A stretch of DNA of 64,000 nucleotides, taken from NCBI GenBank assembly GCA_019925105.1, contig JAHGAU010000007.1, positions 620,001 through 684,000 on the forward strand, read 5' to 3'. The position numbers were made by a program, and so were the translations under genes. Shown here piece after piece: positions 23,341-37,700 of the stretch. Under the pieces are notes generated by a model, which did not search any database, had not been told where the DNA came from, and worked only from the letters and a program-made list of their open reading frames with translations. The DNA comes from Niebla homalea. Lineage: Eukaryota; Ascomycota; Lecanoromycetes; Lecanorales; Ramalinaceae. The number at the start of each line of letters is the position of its first letter. Position 1 is the stretch's first letter.

Positions 23341-23680
23341 AGCGGTACTTAAGTATCCAGACCGTAACGTTACGTCTTCTACACCTACCTTTACTAGTCC
23401 CGCCGGCGTATCGCCAGCGGAGTCAGTCTAACAGTCAATGGTAGGGACAAGTGTATAGGTGCATGGTATGTATGATTGACTATTCTATCTGGAAGCGGGT
23501 ATGATCCTAAGGATCCTGTCCTCTACGTACAAAAGGGTGTCCTGTACTTATCAATGTTCTAAAGTTACTCCCATATAGGACACCAAGGACACTGTTCGTG
23601 ATAAGTAATTAACTTAATAACTAACTTAATAATTAACCCAGCAGTGAACCCAGTAATTACTTAAGCAACCAATTAAAAAG
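23341..23680 (-). repeat. Un-RIPed island with inverted copy of the G2 LTR-like sequence
   Basis: CA and TG are normal here. In reverse complement, about 23430-23600 aligns with 5099-5242: AGGACACCC, CGTA(G/C)AGGACAGG and GTCCCTACCA-like blocks lie in the same order, with small gaps. It may be a solo LTR or an end of a further element of the G1/G2 family. Sequence on its left, where a minus-strand gag would lie, does not match the start of G2. Confidence 0.55.
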
Positions 23681-23877
23681 TTTAATTCGGATTTAAGTAC
23701 TAAGAATAATACGTAAGTTTATTAACCCTTAAGTTTACTTAGTATTAAAAAAGATAATTTAAAATCGCTTTAATATAATAATAATATTTTTATTAAGATT
23801 TAAAATAAAAATAAACCCGTATATAAGAAATAGAAAAAAACAAAAAAAACATAATAATTAATAAAGGTATTCAGAAT
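23681..23877. other. Short AT-rich spacer before element H
   Basis: No gene is seen. It ends CAGAAT directly before the LTR of H. Confidence 0.4.
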
Positions 23878-24051
23878 TGTGACGGATAGGCATACACACT
23901 CATAAGCATAGGACACTAGGGATAATAGGACACTAGGAATAGGATAATAGGGATAAGATATTATCCTATATTTATATATAGTATCCCTAGTGGAGATTTA
24001 TTAATCAGATAGAATACACTTATTACTTATATATATATTACGTCCATTATA
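23878..24051 (+). repeat. 5' LTR of gypsy H (174 bp)
   Basis: It is collinear with 32682-32855. Short internal repeats of AGGACACTAGG and AATAGG occur at 23915-23960. The last bases TCCATTATA are the RIPed form of TCCATTACA. Confidence 0.92.
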
Positions 24052-26560
24052 AATAGTAATAATAGTTAACGGATAGTACTATTAATTACTATCTTAATCC
24101 ATTAATCTACTCGAGATACCGTATATTGAGTATAAATACTTTAAGTAACGCTTTAAACGGTGCCCTTAAACATTTATTAAATAATTTACTTAGGATAAAT
24201 ACCTTCATAATAGAAAGGATAAAAAGATAATTATTAAAGAGCAAAACATTAAGAAAATAATATCCTATAGATAATAACGGCTTAAATAGTTTATTCTTAA
24301 TATAGTATATACTATTCTTAATAGCCTATTTTATACCCTTTATTGCTAAATACTTTATTACCGATTTACGAATAGGAACGGAGTATTAATTTATTATTTT
24401 AAAATAATAATTATATTTTAAAGATAACCGGAATATTTTTCTGGTTCTTTTTTCTATTTTAAATAGGTAAGGTAATTAAAACGGCTATTTTACTATTTAT
24501 AAAAAACATTACCTACTTTCTAAACGCCTTTTACTTAATAAGAATTCCTTATCCTTTAGCCTTTACTATATTTACGTAGTTATTTAATATAAATCGATAA
24601 TATCCTTATTTATTTATTAATTTAAATATTATCCGGTTTATATCTTGATATTAAGACTTTCATTCTTACGTTTTAATTATTTAATTTTGGATAAATAAAT
24701 TATACCTTTATAAGGCAATATATCCTTAAATATTTTAAATAACGTATCGGATATATTATATACCGATTACTACGTCCTACGTCCGTTATAGTAATATTTA
24801 CCTTATTAATAAAGCCTACGAGACGTAATCGAAGAGAATCTGAAGTAACGATATATTTATCGGTATAGTTTTTAAATAAATCAGTGTTCCAAAAGCAATT
24901 CGTAATTTTAACCAAAGGATTACTTAATATTATTACCTTTATTTCGACCCGCCGTCCGTTAAGAATACTTTAAATTATATTTTATTAACGTTACCCTTAA
25001 TAGAGTTATCCGGCTTAATTACTCCTTTAATAATACCGTCCGGTACGTTTAATATAAACTTTAACGGTATTACTTTAATATTTAATACTTCCGTATTTAA
25101 GGTTATTTATATATAGCTATTATAAAATTTAAGAAATATATTAATAATAAATATTATTTAACTTATAAAGGAACAAATATAATTTATAATTAACCGTATT
25201 ATTACCCGTATTATCATTAATATTTAATAATAAGGATAAGGGCAACTAGGACCTTTAATTTAACGCGGATAACCTAGTGAACCTAATCCGTTTAAACTAT
25301 TTACTCCGGATAATAATAACGATAAATAATATATTTTAAAACTAGGATTCTTTAATCCGTATCTGGATAAATTATACGGGGACGGAGAAATCATTATTAT
25401 CGGTAAAAATATATATTATTAAAATATTATCCTATTTACGGAATATATCCGTAATTTCGTATTAATTAAAGGATTAATAATTATCCGTATTAATATTAAT
25501 ATTACTTTAAGAGGATCGGTATTAACTTAATATATTACGGAGTTATCCGAATTTAAACGTATCGGGTTACGTTTTAATAATAAAGTTAATTAATAATACC
25601 GGACTCTTATATCTTAATTTAAGGAGATAACAGGTATTACTTTATAGTAGTTAACGTTTAAGAAGTATATTATTTAAGATATACGGAATAAACGTAAATT
25701 TACTATATATATATAGGCCGTTATCCGATATATTAAATTAATAAATATCGATAATATTGAGAATTAGCTGACTTTTATATATTAAGGAATTATATTTAAC
25801 TTATAAGCTTTTATTAATTTACTTTAATTAATAATTACGATTACGTCCTTTATTTAAATTTTTAAGTTAAAGAAGGATATATGGTTTAATATATCCTTTT
25901 AAATAAAATAATAACCTTAATAGAATTAATATAATAAGTATAAATCTTAATTCCTTTAATTAAATTTTACTTAATCGAGACCTTTTAAAACGTACGGATA
26001 GTTATAAGTTTATAATAATAATCTACCGTTTTAAAATTCTTTATTTAAATAATAAATTCTATTTCATTCTTATATAAGTAATCTTAATATTTACGGACAA
26101 TAATAATAGTATCGTCCTTATTAATAATAATAAAATTAATAATTAAAAATATTACCCGTTCCTTATTAAACGTTAATAATTACCGTATTATTAAATACGT
26201 CCGTTTTAGTAAACTCTTAATATTAGGGATACGGATAAATATATTTAAATATAAATTAAAACGGATAAAAACGAGGAAGATTTAATAACCGTAAATATAA
26301 TAAATTTAATAATACGTTTAAACCTTAAGCTATATATTAAGGCTTTCTTAATAAAGATAAGGAATTAAATTATTCATAAAACCCGTAAGATGAAAATTTA
26401 ACGTATTTATATTATAAGGATAACTTACGTTTTAATAAATAATAATATAAAGATACGGGATATAAGGGTAGTAAATATAACGTTTCATTTAAATAATAAA
26501 ACGTACCCTTTAATAAATAAAATAATAATAATATTAAAGGTTTTATCGGCTTTATCGGTA
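24052..26560 (+). other. gag region of gypsy H, unreadable
   Basis: This is the position of gag between the primer-binding site and the zinc finger. It is too RIPed for motif reading. A minus-strand open frame at 24700-24915 here looks like chance. Confidence 0.5.
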
Positions 26561-26571
26561 TAAAAATAATA

Positions 26572-29500
26572 TATTATAAATATAAAAAGGTATTTACCTT
26601 TAAAAATAAATTATATAATTATATCCGCGGACGGTATCCTAATAAAAGAATAACGTCTTAATAAATAAAACGTCCTTATTATATAGCGGATATCGATATA
26701 ATTAAATTAATAACGTTAAATACCGATTTAAATACTAGATTTAATTTTAAACCTTAAAATTACGCTTATATCACTATTAAGCTATTACCGGATAGTAACC
26801 AGATTATTACGGATATATATCTCGATACCGGTTATAGTATTACGTTTATAGATAAAGTTTAATTAATTTTTAACCTTTTAAACGTTAAGATACTAAAAAT
26901 AACGTCCGTACTTTATATCCGTAGCGTAAATTTAAATTGATATCAAACGGATAAGTATATTTTTATCCAAATTTTTATCCTTGGTTATAAGAAGAAGAAT
27001 ATTTTAACTTTAACTTATTTTGAATATAAATTTTGAATTATAAATAACTTATATACCTATATATTTATAAACGATATTATTAATCCTAAGAAAATCGATA
27101 TACGTATCGTAAACCGTAAAATATTTATAAGAAGTTATAATATTATAACGGATATTAAATATAAATAACGTAGTAAATTTATTAAACGCGTTATTTATAT
27201 TAATTAAATATCCGTTATATAATTTTATTTTAAAACTATAATTTCCGTCCGTACGATAAATGTATTATAGGATAAAGACTTTTTATTTAAATTAAAATTA
27301 TAACGTTCGTTTATTATATTTACTTATTTTATTAACGTTTAAATAATAGGAATTATAATTAAAAATAATACGGAACATATTATTTACGTAAATAAACGTA
27401 AACGTTTAAGATTTATATAAGAATTAGATTATAAAAATTATTTTTATATTAAAAATATAAAGACTATTAATATAATAATATATATAAACAATAATATCGA
27501 TTTAAATACCTTTATATTTAATATATTTATTAAAACCATCTTATTAAATAACGTTTATATATATAGTATACTTAATAAATAGCGTTAATTAAACGATCTT
27601 ATTAATAAGTTTTTATCTTTTTAAGAAGATTTAAGTTTTATAAACGTCCCGGAGTATAAATAAATAAAGCTATAATTAAAGGACGATTAATAATTACGTA
27701 TAAGTAAATCCTGAACGTAAAGAAAGGTATATTTATTAAGAATTAAAGAATATAATATAATTAATAAAACTTTTAATAAGCTTTAATATAAAGGATACTT
27801 AATCTTTATATTCCAATTAATATTATTTTCGTTTCCCATATTTATTATTTAAAAAACATTAGATAATAATACTTATAAAAAACGAACGATTATTAATATA
27901 TAAGGTCTTAATAATTTATTCGTCCCAAACGTATATTTTATCTTTATATAAGATAAAGTTATTATTAAGCTATTTAAGAAGAAATATATCTCCTTAATAA
28001 ATGCCGTTTTATTTTCTTATTAATAAAAATCATATCTTAATACTTATTATTTATTAATAATTAATATATATTACGGATAAGAAATATTTATAATATTTAT
28101 TATAAATTATATTAATTTTATAGCTTATATTTAACGATAAATTAATAGGATCCTATGTTTTATCCGTAATATTACGTAAATATATATCGATAATATTATT
28201 ATTAATATAGATACCTTTAAATAGTATTTAAGTAATTTACGTTATCTTTTTTTAATATTTATTTAATAAAATATATCTTTTACCCCGTTAAAAACGTACT
28301 TAATATATCCGGATATTAAATTGCTTAACCGTTGGGTAAATTTACTCGGATTATTAACCTTTAAGGATAAGCTTAAAGCAATTAATTATCTATAATACCC
28401 GATAACGTTAAAATAGCTTAAATATTACTTAAGCCTTATAAATTACCTACGTTTATCCGTATTTATATATATCCAATTAACGGAACCTTTATAAAAGCTA
28501 AAGATATCGTTATTATATTCCGTATTAACCGGAATAACATATAAATAATACGTATTAACTATAAAATTAAATAAACCCTCCGTATAAGAATAAATAAGCT
28601 TTAATTTACTTTAAGAAACCTTATTTAGCCCAATTATACTCATATATTTTAATATAGATCGTACTTTATAAATCGACCTTAATACGTTTAAAGAATTCGG
28701 TTTTAATATCGTAATATTCTACGTTAAAAATAAGAAGATATCGTAATTTAAGTTAATTAAGTTATAATTATCGAAGACGATAATTAAATTAATTTTATTC
28801 TTATTTTAATTACTTATTAACGTAAAAAAAACTATTAATTAACGGAACTTAAAGTTATTAACTTTATATAAGTTATTAAAAAAATCCGTTATTTAATGGA
28901 TTTATTTAAATACTTAATAATTATCTAAATAAATTATTTAGTAATATTAAATATTATAAAATAGACCTTAATTATATTTATTACCTTTATTAAACGTATA
29001 AATATCCGTTTAATAAAAGTATTTTAATTTTTTCGTTTCTTTAATTTAAATATACAATATAAACCTAGAAAAGAATATATTATCCCGGACGCTTTATCCC
29101 ATTTTATAAGTTTAAATAAAGATATAACCCTTAAAGATAATTACTTTAAATTAGATTATTTAATGTATATTATCTTATTTATATAAATAAGCGATAATCT
29201 TTATTATTATATTAAAAATAAATATAAAGAAAATCTTATATAAATTCGGATTATAAATATCCTTAAAATAAATAATATAAGAAATATAAAGAATAAGATA
29301 TCTTTACCGTTTACTTATAATAAAGATTTATTATTTTATAAATTAAATTTATACTTTAGATTTCGTTTTAAGTTTAAATTAAACGCCGATAACAATTAAT
29401 ATATAAATATCTTTAATAACCTTATTTATTATATTGATAATATAAATTATTATTATTTATATATCTTACGTTTTATTATAAAGGACGTTTTTAACGTCAT

Positions 29501-30300
29501 ATATAATAAAGGATATCCCGGATATAAACGGTATTTTCATATTATTGTACGTTTATAGTATGTACGACGTTTAAAATACTTCCTTTAAGAATATTTCCGA
29601 TATTATCCTTAATATTTCATTTATTAAATATATCGTTACCGTCTATATAGGTCGTTATAACCGATTTAAACCTTTTTAATACCCTTCTATATTATTATAT
29701 TTAACTTTATCCTTACTCTCTTATTATCTTTTAAAGGTTTTAATATTATTATATCCTATACGGATAAATTTAATCGAAGAATTACCCTTATAACGGGTAA
29801 GAAAACGTAAAAAACGTCCGATTAAGTATATATTTTATTAAATTACTTTATTATTATTAATTAAAATTTATTATTTATAATTATTTCGGATAAAAACCGT
29901 AAGTTTATCTTTAATCTATAAATAATTATCTTTAAACGATTAAATATTAATTTATTATCCTTAAATAGACGGCCGAAATAAAATTATTAATAAGATTAAT
30001 AAAATTACTCTTAAGTATTATATTTATACCCTGGATAACTTAAAGTTATAATTAATAATATTACCCTGAATATAATTATTCTTAAATAATATTACTTTAA
30101 TACCGTTATCTTTTATATTAAATGAAGTAATATACGGATTTTCTATTAAACGTCCTTTAAACCTTATTATATTATATCCGTAATTAAAGTTCTTAAGTAT
30201 ACGTATTAAAGCGTCCGATACTATATCCTTTATATAAATAACGCAGAAATATTATTATAACGGGAAATATATACCGAAATATATAAATATCGGTAATTAT
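26572..30300 (+). pseudogene. pol polyprotein of gypsy H, RIP-inactivated
   Basis: A C2H2-like finger (26572-26640) has its Cys and His codons turned to Tyr: YYKYKKVFTFKNKLYNYIRG fits C-x2-C-x3-F-x5-L-x2-H-x4-H. In the same frame follow YLDTGYSITFIDKV (DTG at 26824-26832, aspartic protease), reverse transcriptase from about 27955 (KLFKKKYISP), YIDN at 28183-28194 for the YIDD catalytic site, and connection/RNase H with IDLNTFKEFGFNIVIFYVKN (28672 on). KPRKEYIIPDALSHF ends RNase H (about 29062-29106). The integrase zinc-binding part is near 29505-29545 (NKGYPGYKRYFHI). In intact elements these make the enzymes that copy and integrate the element. Many TAA/TAG stops and lost catalytic residues make it dead. 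Confidence 0.9.
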
Positions 30301-32681
30301 ACGTTATTATACTTATATAAAGGATATAATATCCCCTTTATAATATCGATTAAGAAAAAGTAATCTTAATAATACGTAAGCCCGTTTTAAGTTATAAAAC
30401 GTATTAATAATTTAATTTATTATTTTAATATTCTAATATATTAAAACTTATACCCGGTATTTATTATCGTTTAACTTAAGCTTATTCTTAAATTTAATTC
30501 TGATTTATATTACCGGTTTATACCGGATAAACTTTTTTTTATTTTTATTAAAGGAAATATACCGTAAGCATACTTATATAAAATGGATAAACTATTAAAT
30601 AAAAAAACCTTTAAATAAGGATATAAATTTATAACGGAATATCTTATCCATTAAAAAGGTTAAGGCTTAAAAGATAATTTATAATATAATATTAAAGACT
30701 TAAATAACGTATAAAAGCTCGTTTAAGAATATAAATCATATAAAGAATTTAAGAAAAGAATATTTATTTTATTAATTATCCGTTTATTATAATTAAGATA
30801 AATATTATCGGTTATCTTAATATATTATCCCGGGCATTTTAAAAAGGACGTTATTAATATGTTATTGTTAATAATTATCTTTATTAAACGAGGATTTAAC
30901 ATTCCGCGTAAATAAATAATTATAATTAAACTTCTTATAAATATATTAATTCTATAAATATTTATTTTACCCGCGTTTATAAATTTATTACGTATAATAC
31001 GGATCTTAAGATATATACTTAATTTATCGCCACTTTTTAAGGATAATAATTATAATACTTTTATCCTTAAAAATATAAGGTATTACGTTAAAATTAAATT
31101 AATATAGGAATAAAATTATTATTACCTATATATATCCATTGCTTAATTTTTCAGGTTTTATTATTACGTCTTAATAACGGTATATAAAGTAATAAATAAA
31201 TATAAAATTATTTTATTATATTTTAATAACAGTAAAAGGTTATATTATTTATTATATATAGTAATTTCCTATTATTACTTTATTTATAAGTATCCTTTAT
31301 ATTTATTCCCTTAATATCCCTTAATCCTTTATATTTTTACTTTATTTAATAAGTAAAAGATTCAGAATAATTAATGATATTTTCTTTTACTTATTAAGTT
31401 ACGGAATTAACGAATTAAAATAAGTAATTATATTTAAGAAAGGATTAAAGCGTATTAATATTATTAAAAACGACGATATAGATTTATTTATATTAAATAA
31501 TTTAATCGACCCCGTTATTAAAAAGACGAAAATAAATAATAAATACTTATATTTAACGTTTAACGTTACCGATCCCTTTATATAGTTAAATAATAATATG
31601 GATTTCAATAATATTTTAACTATTAAAATTGTTAATTATACCTTAATATAAATACGAAATATACTTAATAAAAATAAACAATCTCTTATTATATTAAGGT
31701 AACTATAATTATTTAATCGATAAAACGATATTAAGAAGATTTAAGTAAACCTTAGCGATATGGCTATAATATAAATTAATTAATAATAATATTTTATTAT
31801 TTAAAAGGGTATAGATATTTTTTAAGGATAAAATAAACCTAATATTACGTTATTAAACGTTTAAAAAAAACCGGTAATTATCCTTTTTAGCTTATAAAAG
31901 TACCAGAAAAACAGAATAAAGTAATAACGATTGGCGTTATAAATTTAAGAGATGAGTAGTTAAGTATATACATAAAGGACGTTATTAAATAAGTTAATTA
32001 ATAGAAACAATAAATTTAATCAGTTTTAATAAAGTTTATAAGGAAGCTAGATAAAATAATAAAGTTAATAAATAACGAGACTATATTATTAAATAATAAT
32101 ACTTTAACGTTTTTAAGTATTAACGCTTAAATTAATTTTAATAAATTAATAAGTATAATTATAAACCCAGAAGATAATAAGAAGTTATAAAGATAATAGA
32201 AAGAATATATTATATATATAACCTCCGATAAAAATATAAGCGCGTTCGTCCTTTTATAGTTATAAACCGATATTAAGTTTATAATTCTAAATATTAAGTT
32301 TAATATAATCTTAAAGTACTTTAAATAAATAAAAAACGTAATGAATAAAATAAATTTAAATTTAGGCTTCTTAGGAGGATTAAAGATTGTTAAAAACTAT
32401 ATATTTAATATTTAATTAATTATAAATAAAGTCGAAACTATTAATATAATATTATTATAAATAATAACGGACGAGGTAATAAAGCTTAAGAGGGATATAT
32501 TTATTTTAATATTTATTCTTATTAATAATTATAATATTATAAATACGTTTATCGCCCTTTTCTTTAAGAAGATCGATAAACTTATTAATATTATCTTAAA
32601 AGGATAAAGCTCGAAGTATATCTATTATAATATAAAGAATAAAATATAAGGATATATCCTTTAATGTTATTTAGGGGGACT
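30301..32681 (+). other. 3' region of gypsy H
   Basis: This should hold the end of integrase and the 3' untranslated region. No chromodomain could be read. The minus-strand open frame at 31399-31608 shows no family signature. Confidence 0.45.
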
Positions 32682-32855
32682 TATAATGGATAGGTATATA
32701 TATTTATTAACATAAGATATTAAGGATAATAGGACATTAAGAATAAAACAATAGGGATAAAATATTATTTTATATTTATATATAGTATCCTTAATGGAGA
32801 TTCATCAATCAGACAGAATACACCCATTACCCATATATAAATTGCGTCCATTACA
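32682..32855 (+). repeat. 3' LTR of gypsy H (174 bp)
   Basis: It starts TATAATGGA (RIPed TGTAATGGA) and ends TCCATTACA. Differences from the 5' copy are mostly C/T and G/A transitions. Confidence 0.92.
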
Positions 32856-34721
32856 AGAAAGGATAATTTAAATAAAGATAAACGTTTATAATTAAAAGAT
32901 TTACTTAATTAAAGTTATACGTTTTATTTAAAATATTATTATTTTAAATATGAATAACTTTCAACTTTAATATTCAGAAAAGGATATTTATTAATATCCC
33001 CAGTTATTAAATTAATAAAATAACGAATAGTATTTAATATAGATAATTAAAAAATAAATATAAAGTTAAAAATATTAATATATATTAAATAATATTTTAT
33101 ATCTTAATATTAATAACGATTATAGCTATATATTAAGGAAATCCTTAAAAATAACGAGGGTAATATTATTAAAAAATATAATAGCTTTAAAGACTTAATT
33201 ATATTATTCTTTAAGTACTTTTCTATTTCCGCATTTAAAACCGTATTTAATTTTACGTTTAAGGTTATTTCTATTAATTAAATATATTAAAGAAACAATA
33301 AATTATTCTGTTTTTTTTAATATAAAAAAGAGTTTATAATTAATATAAGTTTACGATTAATATTTTTATAAAAGTATATTATATTTTAACGGTAAAAATT
33401 AAGTTAAATAAGGATTTTAAAAAGGATAACTAGGTACTTTATAATAACGTAAAAGATAATAAGTACCTTAATATTTAGATTCCGTAAATATTTATAACGT
33501 AAAAATATAATTATTTTTTACCTATTAATTTTATAAAAACGTTAACCTATAAGAAAAAGCTTCCGTTAAAAATTAAGGTATATTTTCTAAATAATAATAC
33601 GGAATACATATAACTTAATATAAAATTTAAACTAATAGATTTTAATATTATTAAGAATAGGATTATTATATTATTATTAATACCCCGTTTATTAAAGCCT
33701 TTTTAATTTAATTTTTAAATAAAATACTTAATACTTGAATAACGCTATATAGAGTATAAGTAATTTAAGGAATATAAGGGCGTTAATCGCCTTAAAGATT
33801 AAATTTATATTTTTTATATTTTTTATATTTTTTATATTTTTTATATTTTTTATATTTTTTATATTTTTATATTTTTTATATTTTTTATATTTTTTATATT
33901 TTTTATATTTTTTATATTTTTTATATTTTTATATTTTTTATATTTTTATATTTTTTATATTTTTTATATTTTTTATATTTTTTATATTTTTTATATTTTT
34001 TATATTTTTTATATTTTTTATATTTTTTATATTTTTTATATTTAGTATATTTAATATAATATCTATAATATATTTATTACGATTAACTATAACCGAGATA
34101 ATAAATACTTATTAACTATAATATAAAAGATTTATTTATAAATTATAATATAAAAATTAATATTAAGATAATACTTATACTTTTATAATATTTTATAAAG
34201 TTACTACTTTAATATAAAATAAAGGAGTCTTCCTTTTTATTTAATTATTTTTTTAATTAATTTCTAACCGATAAGTTTATATAATTCTTTTCCGTAATAA
34301 TATATAAACTGAACGTTAATTAATAATAAGTAAATATATAAAGTTATAAGTTAAACGTATCTTTATAAGGATTTACTTAGGTATATCTTTAAGTTTACTT
34401 AATTAATATTTAAGTTATAATTATAAGAATCAGTTAATAAATATTTTAAATAATTTTTTTAAAAGATACTTTATATTTTTTAATATCATATTACGTAATT
34501 CTTTTTATTTATTTATCTTAAAATATTTTAATGCTATGATCCATCTTTAAGGTAATGATATTATAATAATAATATTAATCTCGCGAGTTTTTATTATATT
34601 AATTATATTTACGATATTTTACGAGTTTAATTATTAGTTAATATAATATTAAAGGTAATTATTTGTCTTAAAGGTAAATAATAATTATATACTTTTATTA
34701 ATTCTTTTTTTAATTTATAAT
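32856..34721. other. RIPed spacer with a minisatellite
   Basis: No protein family was recognised on either strand in 32856-33800 or 34050-34721. Stops are dense. It holds the ATATTTTTT minisatellite described separately and is the insertion target of LINE L1. Confidence 0.4.
33806..34043. repeat. ATATTTTTT minisatellite, about 26 copies
   Basis: This is a nearly pure head-to-tail array of the 9-bp unit ATATTTTTT with a few 8-bp units lacking one T. It is free of CG. It looks like replication slippage rather than a transposon product. Confidence 0.95.
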
Positions 34722-34736
34722 TATATTTATTAATAT

Positions 34737-37700
34737 TGATTGATTAATTGATTTATACTACGGATTTAGCTAAGTTAATTCCGGCGTTCCTTAATACTCG
34801 GCTATTTGGCCTTATTAATAACCGTAAAAAACCCGATATCCATAACGTTAGGAATAAAAACCGGTGTTTACCCAGCTTTTACTTACGTTTTAAGGGTTAA
34901 GAGTATTTACGGCCGTTTAAAGAGTAAGAATTTATTCATACGTTTTTTCTAAGAAAACCTATAATATTACAACTAAATCCATTTAAGGGTTACCTTTAAA
35001 TTTATTGCTTTTCCGTTATTTTACGGGTTTATTTAATATTAAAATTTCAGAATTCCGATTATATTATTAAATATCCTTACCGATACGTATATTATTATTA
35101 TTTTATTTATATAATTTTACTAATTAATATAATATTGCTTCTTACACCGTCCCGGTATTTATAGCCCTTTTAACCCCCTATTAAATATAATTTTCCCGCC
35201 GTTGCTTTTTACCCTTAAGTTAACGGCGAGGTTTCTTAATTAAGTTTTCGATTACTTTCTTTATTTCTTTAGTTAAGCCGAACTATAATAATAAGCCCGT
35301 AATTATTATGAATTTAGCGGCCGCTTTAATACCCTTTTTATGAATAAGTATTTAACGATAATTATTAATCCCTATTTTTTTAATTAATCCCGGTTTAAGC
35401 TCCTTAAATAATAAATAAGAAATTAATACGTATATAACGTTTTATTTTCGTTACCCATATTTATAGTTAATATTAATCCGGCTATTAACGTATACGATAG
35501 AAAAGAAATAGGTTAAGCCGTTTTTACCTATCCGGAGTTAGATTATTAATATATTATTATCTTTTTTTATAATTTTATAACGTTAAAGATACTTATTAAT
35601 AATTTCGTCGTTATTTAACGTTAAGTACTATCGCCTTTAAAAGATTAATTCTTTATATTTACGTTAATATTTTATTTACCTCCTTATAATTTATAGGGTA
35701 ATCGTTATTAACTTTACCCTCGTAATTTTCTTTTCTTCCGCCGCTTTTACTTTAAGTAAAAGTTTATATATTTTTATGTTAATTTCTTAAACGTAAATTA
35801 AATTAACCTCTTTTTTAATTTACTTTAATTTAATTTCTATAAAAAAGGTAGGTACCGTTTTTTTACGCTTTCTTATTTAAGGCCTTTTATAATTCTAATA
35901 AATACGTTTATTTCCCGTTAACGTAATTAAGTTTATATTTTTTTTAAGCCTTATTTAAGTGATTATTTAATTTAAAACCAGCTTTATTAATAATATAAAG
36001 ACCTCGGATTTTAATATTGGGATAAAAGTTACTTTATATACTTTATTTATTATTCTTAAGTATCGGTTTTAAACCTTTTATAATTGCCGGACGGGCTTTT
36101 TCCTATATTTAAGTATATTTTTAAATATATATTAAATAACTATTATATACGTTATCGTAAACTTTATAACCGCTTAATAAACGGTTTTAATTTTCTATAA
36201 AATAGCTTTTTACGTTAACGCTATAAGGTAAATAAAACCCTTTTCCTATAAAATTATTTTCTTTTAAACCTTTTTTATATAATCCTTTTAATCCAGTTTT
36301 TTATTAATTTATAAATTAAGTACCTTAATATTGGCTTCCGGTTTTATTATTATATTATTTAAGTCTATTATAGTTATTATATCGTATAACTTTAAACTCC
36401 TTATTATATAGATAAGCTTATACTTATACGGGGTAAACTGGGCCTTATATATTTTTATTTATTATAAATAGACTTTATAAGTTTATTTCAGTTTTAAATA
36501 ATTTATATAAATAAACGTATTATAAGCTAAGAGGTAAATATCGTTAATAAAGCTTTTTACTTAAATTTTTTATTTTAATTTTATTAAATCTTTAATAAGT
36601 AAGCCGTTAAAGAATAAGAATAAGATTAAAGAAATAAATAACCCTTAGGGAATCCTTATTATCGCGGGCTTTATCGTATTTATCTTTTATCCTAAGTTAA
36701 TTAACGTTATTTAATTATTTAAAAAACTTTCTATCTAATTTATAAAAAAGGTAAGACCCCTTTTTTCTGTAAATTATATAATAACCTTTAATAATTTATT
36801 TTATTAAATACCTTTATAATATTTAAGGAAAGAAGACTTACGATATATTTCTTCCTATAGTTTTATACCGTATATATATTATTAATTAAGCCTTTAAGAG
36901 CCGTCTCTATTAACCGTTTTCTTTTTATTTTTATTTGTTAATTAAAAAATAATTTATATTTTTTACGTAATTATTTAAGATCTTTATAACTATTATCTTT
37001 AAAGTTTTCTTTAATATATAAAAGAATATTATAGGTTTATATAATTTTACCTTTAAATAATTTAACTTAACCGGTTTTTTAAGGATAATTGTTTTAACCT
37101 CCTTAAATTTATAAAAATAATATCTTATATTAAGGTAAGCTTAAAATAAATAAATAAAGACCTCTTTAAATAATAACGTTATTATAAATAGGAATTTATT
37201 TAATATACCGTTAAGTCCGGGGGCCTTATTCTTTTTCGGCTTATTAATCGTTTTAATTATTATTTTTTAAGTTATTATTTTATTTATTATTATTAATTTA
37301 AAATATATTATACCATTAATATTTATTAAGTTAGCTTCCGGTAACGGGGGAAAGAACGCCTTTTTAAGAGCCTTAATTTTACCGTTAAAGGTATTCATTA
37401 TTATATTATCTGGTCTTTTTAGGGGTAAAAACTTGGGGATAAGTTTAAGTTTCCCCTTTTATTTTCTACCGTATTTTATTAGCTTTTAAATATTACGAAA
37501 AAAAACCGCCGAGTTATATATTATAACCCGGAAGTATATTTATTTAACTTTCCGGATAATTTTTTCCTTTTTTTCTTAAGTTTCTTTTAACCGTTAAAGC
37601 GTTTTTTAATTCTTATATTTAATAACTTACTTTATAAGCGCTTTTACCTTTATAATCGCCTTTATATACTTTTCATTTTAATAAATTTTAACTCTTTAAG

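Larger units (their letters stand above)
23878..32855 (+). mobile_element. Full-length Ty3/gypsy element H (8978 bp)
   Basis: It is bounded by two 174-bp LTRs with an inverted end pair TGTAATGGA/TCCATTACA. The plus-strand order is zinc finger, protease, reverse transcriptase, RNase H, integrase, which is the Ty3/gypsy order. After the 5' LTR, AATAGTAATAATAG is a RIPed primer-binding-site candidate resembling the TGGTAGTAATAG of the 571-2124 element. TTAGGGGGAC just before the 3' LTR (from 32671) is a good polypurine tract. The target duplication is imperfect: AGAAT on the left, AGAAA on the right. The interior is heavily RIPed. Confidence 0.92.

Noticed and set aside
24700..24915. 71-codon minus-strand open frame
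   Set aside because: It lies antisense to the gag region of gypsy H and has no family signature; chance in low-complexity RIPed DNA.
31399..31608. 69-codon minus-strand open frame rich in Ile/Leu/Phe
   Set aside because: The hydrophobic composition comes from AT-rich codons; it is antisense to gypsy H and has no start context or neighbours supporting a gene.
33806..34043. CRISPR-like repeat array
   Set aside because: The repeats are 9 bp head to tail without spacers; it is a minisatellite in a eukaryotic repeat block.
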